Source: Acidobacteriota bacterium
GTDB taxonomy: Bacteria > Acidobacteriota > Terriglobia > Acidiferrales > UBA7541
Direction of reading: 5' to 3'
Length of the DNA: 38,735 bases
NCBI GenBank assembly: GCA_003223215.1
Contig: QHYH01000138.1
Location: forward strand, 1-38,735
Shown here: positions 1-6,976 of the stretch, piece by piece
How the letters are laid out: every line of letters starts with the position of its first letter
Position numbering within the stretch: the stretch's first letter is position 1
Translations under genes and position numbers: made by a program
Notes under the pieces: generated by a model
The model's input: the letters and a program-made list of their open reading frames with translations, nothing else
Databases searched by the model: none
Told to the model about the DNA's origin: nothing

Positions 1-1
1 T

Positions 2-248
2 ATCGCAAGCCGCCGGTTTGACGATCTCTTGCGCGAGGCGCGATTTGCGATCGAGCCAGTCACAGAGGCTCAGGCGCACATTGCCCGCGAAGCTTACCGT
101 GATTTCGGCCGGGGAAGCGGCCATCCCGCCCGTTTGAACTTCGGTGACTGCTTCGCCTATGCGCTGGCAAAGGCAATGAACGAACCACTGTTATTCAATC
201 AAAGGCGATGATTTCACGCAAACGGACATTAAGTCTGCGCTCGCGTAG
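2..248 (+). pseudogene. vapC: VapC-type PIN-domain toxin, C-terminal part, frameshifted
   Basis: C-terminal half of a type II toxin ribonuclease of the VapC/PIN family; the N-terminus lies beyond the window edge. The frame reads from base 2, and [14 protein letters not shown] followed by EPLLF (about 135-195) is the usual end of PIN-domain toxins. After LLF the expected KGDDF is lost: the DNA has TCAA twice in tandem (about 196-203), which shifts the frame into a TGA at 209-211. Removing one TCAA restores [15 protein letters not shown] with a stop at 246-248. The shifted part holds the last acidic residues of the PIN active site, so the product is probably inactive. The partner antitoxin would lie upstream, outside the window. 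A sequencing error is less likely because the change is an exact 4-bp tandem duplication. Confidence 0.85.
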
Positions 249-334
249 AACTTGCTTTCCCTACGCGCTTGAGCACAAATCAAGTTTGGCCGGCGAGGGA
301 GGCCAGCCAAATCAACGTGTGTTTGTTTTGAATC

Positions 335-357
335 TGGAGCGGGCGATGGGAATCGAA
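335..357 (-). other. tRNA-Gly-like 3'-end fragment
   Basis: Read on the minus strand this gives a T-loop TTCGATT, a T-stem half CCCAT, an acceptor strand CGCCCGC, then T and CCA. This is nearly the 3' 23 nt of bacterial tRNA-Gly. The 5' T-stem half and everything before it are absent, so it is not a functional tRNA. Such 3' tails are the usual core of tyrosine-recombinase attachment sites, so it is best read as a leftover att-type scar. Confidence 0.55.
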
Positions 358-473
358 TTGTATCCCCAATCCACAAGTCTGTGTGATTTGACGGCGTTGC
401 CGCCCCCTTCAGCTTCAAATGGAGCCAAGTGGAGTCAAATTCGTATTTTCGCTTGGGAGCGCCCCGTGTAGGC

Positions 474-524
474 TGGTGGGCCTGGGTAGACTTGAACCAC
501 TAACCTCCTGGTCTTTCGCCAAGA
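474..524 (-). other. Degenerate 3' half of a tRNA (Ile-like)
   Basis: On the minus strand the sequence can be read as an anticodon-stem pair CTTGG/CCAGG around a 7-nt loop, a 5-nt variable loop AGGTT, a T-arm AGTGG-TTCAAGT-CTACC, an acceptor strand CAGGCCC and ACCA. The last 33 nt differ from common tRNA-Ile 3' ends at about three positions. The T-stem has a mismatch, the anticodon loop lacks U33, and no matching 5' acceptor or D-arm is found upstream. It is a pseudo-tRNA or att remnant, not an active gene. Confidence 0.6.
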
Positions 525-1006
525 GGTTCTTGACAGATTTCCGTGCTGCGGCTTGGTTTTCAGCTATGGGGAGCTGACGCTCCCCGATTCCAGAATCGGG
601 AACGGAAGTCGCGTAACAGAGAGTTTGTAACCGAACAGCCGAGCTGGACCGCCGAGTTTAGGTGACTGCGACAAGTGCCTGCGCCCAATTCCCACCCAAA
701 AGGTGAGAAAGAGGACGATTACCAGGTGGCAGCGCCTACTGAAACGAGAACACCCAACTGGCACCGAGCGAGAATCGCTCACATAAGAGTGCGGATGGAA
801 GGGTGGCGACAGAGGCGGCTTGGCTGAACGGAAAAAAAAGGAAGAAATCATGGGAGAGCAGAAAAAACTCTTGACAGGGATCGGCCTTCTCATGGAAGGC
901 ACTGACCGCTATCACCGCGACCTCGATTGCCGCGCTTAGCCACATTTTTCGCGGCCACGAACCTTCTGGTAGGCTAGTCCCCATGGGATCTCAGTTAGTG
1001 GTTCAA
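492..1006. repeat. Block bounded by 13-bp inverted repeats
   Basis: TTGAACCACTAAC at 492-504 recurs as its exact reverse complement at 994-1006, with a further weak match (GTAGA) just outside both copies. The left copy lies inside the tRNA-like fragment. The 490 bp between hold no convincing gene; minus-strand open frames at 564-902 and 736-984 look like chance. It could be a small non-autonomous element or two copies of a tRNA-derived end. No target-site duplication is evident. Confidence 0.35.
568..600. repeat. Two overlapping hairpins
   Basis: GGGGAGC-TGAC-GCTCCCC (568-585) and CCCGATTC-CA-GAATCGGG (583-600) are perfect stems that share bases 583-585, so both cannot form fully at once. 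No U-tract follows. It could be a REP-like dispersed element; no second copy was seen in this window. Confidence 0.45.
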
Positions 1007-1066
1007 TTTTCTACGTTTTCGTTGCTGAATATTTGAGATAAGCGAACTCGAAAAGCTTCTGATTCT

Positions 1067-1864
1067 ATGACCGCCGGGCATAGGATGTGTTGGGGGGGAG
1101 TGCTGTTTCTGGGGGGCGCGCTGGTCGTAACCGCACAGCAACCGCTGGCAGTTTCTGAATCAGCCAATCCAGGCAGGCCAAGCGTCTCTTCGCCCGCAAC
1201 TCTCACGCCGGTTGGCTATCTTCAATTCCAAACAGGGTACTTAGGGGCGGCTGACTCTCCCGACTTGTCCTCGCAGTCGAGCATCAACGCAGTCGTGAAT
1301 TTTTCCGTTACACCTCGGGTGGAATTGCTGGTCGGCGCACAGCCATATGCGCATTCCCACGTAGAAGGTCAATCGACCAATGAAGCGGGAGGCGTGTCCC
1401 TGGGAATTCAAGGGGTTATCCATCACGGCCAAGCCGCCAAGCCCACCATTGCCGTCAGCTATTTCCACCAGATTTATGGCGGAAACGCGCCGGATCTCGA
1501 TATCGGCAGCTCCACGAACACCTTGCTCATTCTCGCCAGCGCCGATGTGAAGGGCTTTCACTACGACGCTAATCTTTTCTTCAATGAAGTCGTTAAGGAT
1601 CCGGTTCGCCGGGCTCAGTTTGGGCAGTCGTTGTCAATTTCACACCCGTTAGGGAAGAACTTCAGTGTCACGGGAGAAATCTGGCATTTCTCTCAACCTT
1701 TTCTCCAGAGCAATGCCGTGGGAACCTTGTGGGCGTTGAGCTACAGCGCGAGGAAAGATTTGGTGCTCGATGGCGGTTTCAATAGAGGGTTAACGAGCAC
1801 GTCTACCCAATCGGAGGTGTTCGTTGGCTTCACCTACCTGCTGCCTCACAAAATACAACACTAA
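1067..1864 (+). CDS. Putative outer-membrane beta-barrel (transporter-like) protein
   Basis: A 265-residue secreted protein. Residues about 7-23 form a hydrophobic signal segment ending near TAQQ. The rest has the alternating short strands, glycine turns and final aromatic-rich strand (VFVGFTYLL) of a small outer-membrane barrel. Recurrent patterns such as VTPRVELLVG and the closing VGFTYLL strand resemble the MetA-pathway/transporter-type barrels common in Acidobacteria. There is no clear Shine-Dalgarno before the ATG at 1067 or the in-frame ATG at 1085 (residue 7), which would give a more typical signal peptide start. It converges with the SYLF gene 39 bp away. The substrate is unknown. Confidence 0.7.
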   Translation: MTAGHRMCWGGVLFLGGALVVTAQQPLAVSESANPGRPSVSSPATLTPVGYLQFQTGYLGAADSPDLSSQSSINAVVNFSVTPRVELLVGAQPYAHSHVEGQSTNEAGGVSLGIQGVIHHGQAAKPTIAVSYFHQIYGGNAPDLDIGSSTNTLLILASADVKGFHYDANLFFNEVVKDPVRRAQFGQSLSISHPLGKNFSVTGEIWHFSQPFLQSNAVGTLWALSYSARKDLVLDGGFNRGLTSTSTQSEVFVGFTYLLPHKIQH

Positions 1865-1903
1865 GACTTACCGGGACTTAGGCAAAGTTGGGAGACGGCG
1901 GAT

Positions 1904-2599
1904 TTAGTTCTTACTCTTGTTCACTGGGGAGGCTTTCTGCAGTGTCGCGAGAAGCTCCTTGGCGCAATCTGGCACGGGTTCAGCCTTATTGAAAACGATA
2001 TCCTGAGCGCTTACATCCTTGCCATAGAGGTTCTTGTTCGCACCGTTGTCACCGCGGAGAGTGGAACCCGCGAGAGAGATACCCGCGAAGAGCCCACGGG
2101 CTCGCGAGTAGGAAAGAATTTCGGCACGTAGGGTGACATCAGTTTCCGCAGAGGCGGTTCGGCCAACCGGACCAGCGGCGGCGGTAGCGTCACCACCCAG
2201 CTTGACCTTACTCTTGAGAATGCTTGTGGCAGAACGTGGGCTCATAAGAAGAAGAACGAAGTCGGTGGCATTACCGCCGATCTGCAAACCTGCACTGCCC
2301 CCTCCGAGAGCGATCATGGTCGGAGCGCCCCAACGACCATGAAACGTTTTGCCGCCGCGACAGGTCATAACACCGCGACCGTAGCTACCTCCGAAGATGA
2401 AGGCAAACTTCAAGACCGAAGGCAAAACGACGACGCAATCGGCTTTGTCCAGAACGCTCTGCGGAATGCTGTCGGGAGCGTTGAGAATTTCCTTTATTAC
2501 TTTTCCCGAGTTTTCGACACGATCTGCTTCCTTGTCTTGTGCAAACGCTGGTACCGCGAGTAGCGAAACCAACCCAAGACTCAGCCACATTTTCTTCAT
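1904..2599 (-). CDS. SYLF/Ysc84-domain lipid-binding protein, exported
   Basis: A 231-residue protein with a clean Sec signal peptide (residues 1-20, cleavage after AFA) and a SYLF (Ysc84-type) domain over most of the rest. Visible family hallmarks are ADCVVVLPSVLK, the FGGSYGRGVMTCR loop, GRWGAPTMIALGGGSAGLQIG and a late YSRARGLFAGISLAG segment followed by LYG. SYLF proteins bind phosphoinositides in eukaryotes; the bacterial exported versions are thought to associate with envelope lipids. Start choice is firm: AAAGGAG lies 6 nt before the ATG. It appears monocistronic, with a 29-bp inverted repeat in its upstream region. Confidence 0.9.
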   Translation of the reverse strand: MKKMWLSLGLVSLLAVPAFAQDKEADRVENSGKVIKEILNAPDSIPQSVLDKADCVVVLPSVLKFAFIFGGSYGRGVMTCRGGKTFHGRWGAPTMIALGGGSAGLQIGGNATDFVLLLMSPRSATSILKSKVKLGGDATAAAGPVGRTASAETDVTLRAEILSYSRARGLFAGISLAGSTLRGDNGANKNLYGKDVSAQDIVFNKAEPVPDCAKELLATLQKASPVNKSKN

Positions 2600-2639
2600 A
2601 AATTCTCCTTTGCGACCTGTAACCTCGGCGTACTAAGCG

Positions 2640-2668
2640 AACCTGAACCCACTCGACAGACTCAGGTT
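2640..2668 (-). promoter_or_regulatory. Inverted repeat upstream of the SYLF gene
   Basis: AACCTGA and TCAGGTT form perfect 7-bp arms with a 15-nt spacer, 41 bp before the SYLF start codon. It could be a regulator site or a 5'-UTR stem-loop. No recognisable -10/-35 pair was assigned. Confidence 0.35.
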
Positions 2669-3164
2669 TTTGTCGATGAATAATTGGTGGGTAAATCCCC
2701 GTCGCTACGTGAGTTTATCACTCACCGGACCTCCTTGCATGGCACGGCTGGCAAGCATTCCGCCAAAGTCTCGCGACCAATCTTCACCATCTCGGAGTGG
2801 CCGACAAGGTGTTTCGGGCGATAGTTGGGAGTTTCAAATGTCGCCGTGACCCAAGCGTGCTGGTAAAATAGAATCAATGAGATCAACACTCTCACGCGCA
2901 GCAGCCACACTTGTTGATTCTTCGGAGGACCACGCGGAAGGCGCGCTGGCCCGCTGGCTTGATTCGAGGCATCGTCTGAAAGACAACTCCGAAACTCGGA
3001 TCCTCGAGTTTATGACAGTGGCTGGGTTCGTGAACTCGAGAAAGGTTGCGGGTGGAGCTTTCCTCTTTGGCCATCTACGATTTTCTTACTACTGCGGATC
3101 TCGTGAAGAACCGACCGTCAATTCACGATGAAGGCTGTCGACTGACTGTCGGGTCTGATGATTT
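2669..3164. other. No supported gene
   Basis: Open frames here (for example 2877-3131 plus) lack a ribosome binding site, family resemblance and coding-like composition. Given the gene fragments just downstream, this is probably eroded sequence. Confidence 0.5.
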
Positions 3165-3325
3165 TCATGGGGCGAAAGAATACGTCCACTTCACAGCGAA
3201 GCGGGCCTCCCGGACTTGTGGTGGATTGGCGGGGACGATGCTAGCGAACTGTGTCCCTACGTTGTAGACGATGTAGAGGTCGCTGTCAGGCCGATAGTTA
3301 TAGCGGAGGCGAAGATTAGCAATGA
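3165..3325 (-). pseudogene. C-terminal remnant of a second DUF5916-type protein
   Basis: Minus-strand translation from about 3322 gives NLRLRYNYRPDSDLYIVYNV, continues through GTQFAS and ends FAVKWTYSFAP at a TGA (3165-3167). This aligns residue for residue with the tail of the intact neighbour (NIRLRWNYRPDSDLFVIYTV and its following GQQFAS, ending FAIKYTYSWRP). Only about the last 52 codons survive; upstream, similarity stops abruptly where a plus-strand DUF1080 fragment begins. It is a paralogue remnant, probably once adjacent to the intact gene in tandem. Confidence 0.8.
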
Positions 3326-3336
3326 CCCAAACAAAC

Positions 3337-3633
3337 ACGAATGCAACGGGAAGCCCTCTCCACTTGACTGGTGCCGTCTATCAATTTGCCGCCGCCTCTA
3401 GGCTTGCCTCAAAGCCTCTCGGCCAGTGGAATACGTCTGAGATTGCAGCCGTTGGGCCCAAAATCAAGGTCAAACTGAATGGCGAGTCTGTGAGCCATCT
3501 TGCCAATCCTCGACGGCGCCCTTTGAAGGGGCACATCGGCCTGCAAAATCACCATCCTGGCTCGCCGGTGCGGTTTAGGAATCTGTTTGTAAAGAAAATG
3601 TGCGCCGCAGTAGCCGCAGGGCGAGCGCGGTAG
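3337..3633 (+). pseudogene. DUF1080 (3-keto-disaccharide hydrolase-like) C-terminal fragment
   Basis: The frame contains TGAVYQF, GQWNTSEIAAVGPKIKVKLN, GHIGLQNHHPGSPVRFRNL and a closing VKKM, the signature C-terminal half of the DUF1080/LamG-like secreted hydrolase fold. The N-terminal half, including signal peptide and first strands, is missing. The frame runs about ten codons past the usual end to a TAG at 3631-3633. It abuts the opposite-strand DUF5916 remnant at about 3325-3340. Confidence 0.75.
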
Positions 3634-3656
3634 ACACGACACGACTTCACGACAAC

Positions 3657-5900
3657 CTAAGGCCGCCAGGAGTACGTGTACTTTATGGCGAAACGGTTCT
3701 GAGTGTATTGGGCGGGATTTGCGGCTACAAGGCTGGCGAATTGTTGGCCGACGGTGTAGATCACGAACAGATCGCTGTCTGGGCGGTAGTTCCATCGAAG
3801 GCGGATGTTGGCACTAGCAGCCTGAGTGTTCGACGTGTTCATCTGGAGAATCGCCGATAAAGTCAGAAAACGAGAGAATGCGTAATTGGTCTGAAGACTG
3901 CCAAACAAGACTGAGAAATCTCCTCCAGGAACAGATAGCCGAAAGCGATCCCACTGCTGAGAGAAATCGAAGGACAGTCTCTCGCTTGGTCGGTAGGAGG
4001 CCCGGATGCGGGCCTCATTCAAATGGCCGTTGTAGTAGGTACCAAAGCGCTCAAAGAACCGAAGGACCCAGCGGCGATCCTGGGCCGTTCCATACGTCAA
4101 TTGATGTCTCGTCCAGCGATACAAGCCGGGAGGAATAACGACGTTTTTGTAGATGTTAAACGGCGTCACGATTCGCTGAGCGAAAACATCCACGATGTCG
4201 TCATCGGTGTAGGCCCCACTATGGAATTCAGCGCGGAACGTAGTTTGCCATTCCTGGGTTTGCAGGACGCCGTGAGTGTCGGGGGCATGAAACATGAAAC
4301 CTTCGAAATTCAATTCGCGGATACCGCGAATCTTTGGTCGCGGTTTTAGCGTGAGATCAGCGTAGTCACAGACGCAGTCGGTGCGTTCGAGAAACCCAAC
4401 CTCGGGGTTGAAATTCGGACCGATCTTGCGGCGCTCGGCAAGAAATTCGAGCCAACTAGTCTTGTAATTTAGTCCAGCGCCCAGATTGGTCTGACCGCCA
4501 GTGACGAGGGGAGAGCGCGTCTGAGCGGCATAACCCGTCAAAACAAGGCTCTTCATCAGCACGATCCGCGTGTCGACTCCTCCACTCTGGTTAAACGGAG
4601 GAGCTGTGTTGCCCGCGCGCTTGTCGATGCCCATGAATCCCACATAGGAGCCTCCGGGCAATGAGCGCTTCAACCGGAACACCGCGTAATTCGCGTAAGG
4701 ATTCGGACCGCTCGAGCGGGTACTCGCGTCCATGATGCCCACATCAAATCCGGCGAGAGAGCCAGTGATCTTTCCTCCTCCATTCATTGGAACTTGCTGT
4801 CCAGTGACCGGATCAATCCCAATCTGGCGGCTGAAAAACAGCAAATCGCCGGAGCCGCCCATTGCAAAGTTGAAGATGCCGGCGTTTTCGAGGAAGAACT
4901 GTCGCTTTTCAGGAAAGAAAAGCTTGTAGGGCGTCAAATTGAACTGCTGCGTGTCAACGTCGGCATCTGCAAAATCAGTGTTTGCACTCAAATTGGCAAC
5001 CAAATTCGAGCGGAGGCCGAGTTTAACGTCCAGGCCTCCTGTATAAAGGGCCTCCGTACCGGGTGTCAGCCCTGCCGAGGTTGCGGCCGGTGGCAAATGG
5101 TTGAAGCCAGTCAAGCCGTAGGGTTTCACGATGAACAAACGGCCGCTGCCAATCTCAGAGATTCCATGCAACTCGCCGGCCTGGCTGATCTTGTTCGCAC
5201 CAAAAGACCTGCGCCACGCGGACCACAGATCTTGCTCGTTCTTTCGACGAATGAAGCGCTTGAAGTTGATCCCCCACACTACTTCGTTCGTCTGCATGAA
5301 GTTTAGTGTCGAAAAAGGAATCGCAACGGTGGCGGTCCAGCCCCGCGAAGTTATGCGCGCCTCGGAAATCCAAACACCATCCCAACCTGAGTCGCCTTCG
5401 CTGCCGTCATCTTGGGGAGGCTGTTCGTCGGTAATTAAAGCATCGCGCTGCGTGCCGAGTGGATTGAATTGAAAAACGTAAGCGTTGCGTCGGTTGTGCG
5501 AAGAATCGATCACAATCTCAAAGTAGTCGTCGAGTTCCTGACTGATATCGCGGCGGAGTTGCGTGGCGACAATTTTCTCTGGCTCCGAATCAAAACAAGC
5601 GATTCCGAAGTAGATTTCGCCTTTCGTATAGAGGAGGCGCACCTCGGTGCGCTCCGAGGGCGGCTGTCCTTCGTAGGGCTCTCGCTGCGCGAAGTTGGTA
5701 ATGGGCTCGGCTAATTTCCAGAGCGGATCGTCGAGAGTCCCATCGATTTTTGGTGCGTGATCCACGCGTATCGCATTCGCAACGCGCGCCGTTTGCTGGA
5801 TTATTGCCGTCTCAGATTGCCCTGAAACAGTCCCAGCCCACCCTAAGGCTGACAGCAATGCGTAGGCAAGTTTGTGGGTTTGTAGCACGCTGCTCCGCAC
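3657..5900 (-). CDS. DUF5916 outer-membrane protein with CBM9-like N-terminal domain
   Basis: About 747 residues. A signal peptide (KLAYALLSALGWAGTVSGQ) precedes a carbohydrate-binding family 9-like domain (about 45-230: APKIDGTLDDPLWKLAEP, VRLLYTKGEIYFGIACFDSE). A long DUF5916 region follows, predicted as an outer-membrane beta-barrel (LFFPEKRQFFLENAGIFNF, many amphipathic strands, C-terminal YTYSWRP). The open frame reaches upstream to 6269, but that part is antisense-like and overlaps propeller D. GTG at 5900, 13 nt after propeller D's stop, is taken as start; GTG at 5888 is also possible, with GGAG 4 nt upstream. It is the last gene of the 12-gene cluster. Exact function unknown; a role in outer-membrane binding or uptake is inferred. 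Confidence 0.88.
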   Translation of the reverse strand: MRSSVLQTHKLAYALLSALGWAGTVSGQSETAIIQQTARVANAIRVDHAPKIDGTLDDPLWKLAEPITNFAQREPYEGQPPSERTEVRLLYTKGEIYFGIACFDSEPEKIVATQLRRDISQELDDYFEIVIDSSHNRRNAYVFQFNPLGTQRDALITDEQPPQDDGSEGDSGWDGVWISEARITSRGWTATVAIPFSTLNFMQTNEVVWGINFKRFIRRKNEQDLWSAWRRSFGANKISQAGELHGISEIGSGRLFIVKPYGLTGFNHLPPAATSAGLTPGTEALYTGGLDVKLGLRSNLVANLSANTDFADADVDTQQFNLTPYKLFFPEKRQFFLENAGIFNFAMGGSGDLLFFSRQIGIDPVTGQQVPMNGGGKITGSLAGFDVGIMDASTRSSGPNPYANYAVFRLKRSLPGGSYVGFMGIDKRAGNTAPPFNQSGGVDTRIVLMKSLVLTGYAAQTRSPLVTGGQTNLGAGLNYKTSWLEFLAERRKIGPNFNPEVGFLERTDCVCDYADLTLKPRPKIRGIRELNFEGFMFHAPDTHGVLQTQEWQTTFRAEFHSGAYTDDDIVDVFAQRIVTPFNIYKNVVIPPGLYRWTRHQLTYGTAQDRRWVLRFFERFGTYYNGHLNEARIRASYRPSERLSFDFSQQWDRFRLSVPGGDFSVLFGSLQTNYAFSRFLTLSAILQMNTSNTQAASANIRLRWNYRPDSDLFVIYTVGQQFASLVAANPAQYTQNRFAIKYTYSWRP

Positions 5901-5913
5901 CGGTCGTTTATCT

Positions 5914-6936
5914 TTAGTCCTGCACCTTGTAAATCCACACTTCGGCGCCACGGCCAGCGCGCGCGGGAACCGCCAGGAAGAAGCGATCCGCGGCCTTCCT
6001 GCCTTTTCCGAAGTATCCGGCCGTCCGAGCCCCCAGGGCAGACGGAACCTTCGCGAGAAGCTGGTAGTGGTCCGCGTCCTTTTGCTGAAACACGCTGATG
6101 AATCCTTCTCCCCCAGCCACATATATGCGCTTGCGCGCGGCGTCGTAATACAGGTCGTCCGTGTCCAGGACGCAGGGCAGGGCGGCGCCCCTGTGACCCG
6201 AGCTCGTGTCGAATACGGCGAGGCGCGCGGGCGCACGCGTGCCGACGAACAATCGGCGATCGGCCTCATTCAGGGCCATCGGGAAGTTCATTTGAAGAGT
6301 TATTGGCCACCGCGAAATCGTATGCGTGATGCGATCGATTGCCGCTATCTGCTTGAGGTCCGGCAGATTCGCACAGATATTTGGTCCTGAAGTTTCCAGT
6401 TGGAAGGACTCCGGATGGGCTCCCAGTTTGTATTCTTCCTCCAGACGCTCGTTCGTCGTCGCGTCTACCGCCCCAATCGCCCCCGTCTCATCCTCGCCGT
6501 AGCCCACGTAAACACGCTTATTTGCCGCATCGTATCGTAGGTTGTCGACGTCGCTGTGGAAGTCGATCTCTTTGAGGAGGTCAAAGGAAGTTCCGTCATA
6601 GATGTACAGCTTGCCCCTGCTGCTCCCGGCAAAGAGCTTGTTCGTTTCGGGCGAAAAAACAACATCCTGAGGATTCGGAATTCCCGTGATGGTGTGGACT
6701 ACCGTTCTCGCACTGATATCGATGACCTCGACGGTGTTGTTTCCCAGCGCAGAAACGAACAGCCGGTTTGCGGCGGAACCAAAATGGTCGAAGCGCCCCT
6801 TCACGCCTTCCAAAGAAATTGCCTCCGTCAAGACGAGCGGGCGCGACGGAGGCGACACACTCTTTTGCGGATGGCCTTGAACGGCGCAGGCAAAAAACAA
6901 CACCAATGCTGCACATATACGGCAAGCTTTCTTCAT
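5914..6936 (-). CDS. Secreted YncE-type beta-propeller protein (propeller D)
   Basis: 340 residues with signal peptide MKKACRICAALVLFFACAVQ. Repeated blade motifs (RLFVSALGNNTVEVIDIS, LRYDAANKRVYVGYG, KRIYVAGGEGFISVF) identify a YncE/YVTN-type seven-bladed propeller in the periplasm or outside. It is closest to propeller C in this cluster (shared SALGNNT, HPESFQLE, GARTA/GARTN) and carries the ISVFxxxDADHY signature of all four paralogues. A GGGGG tract lies 4 nt before the ATG. It sits 40 nt after the receptor gene and 13 nt before the DUF5916 gene. Ligand unknown; YncE in E. coli is a periplasmic propeller of uncertain role. Confidence 0.9.
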   Translation of the reverse strand: MKKACRICAALVLFFACAVQGHPQKSVSPPSRPLVLTEAISLEGVKGRFDHFGSAANRLFVSALGNNTVEVIDISARTVVHTITGIPNPQDVVFSPETNKLFAGSSRGKLYIYDGTSFDLLKEIDFHSDVDNLRYDAANKRVYVGYGEDETGAIGAVDATTNERLEEEYKLGAHPESFQLETSGPNICANLPDLKQIAAIDRITHTISRWPITLQMNFPMALNEADRRLFVGTRAPARLAVFDTSSGHRGAALPCVLDTDDLYYDAARKRIYVAGGEGFISVFQQKDADHYQLLAKVPSALGARTAGYFGKGRKAADRFFLAVPARAGRGAEVWIYKVQD

Positions 6937-6976
6937 GTCGCCCCCAACGCGAACTGCGTAAGCGATTTCGCAAGGT

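Noticed and set aside
564-984. Possible membrane protein genes on the minus strand
   Set aside because: No ribosome sites, overlapping frames and a start inside hairpins; they look like chance open frames.
5901-6269. N-terminal extension of the DUF5916 open frame to 870 residues
   Set aside because: It overlaps propeller D's conserved coding region in another frame, and a signal peptide appears right after GTG 5900/5888.
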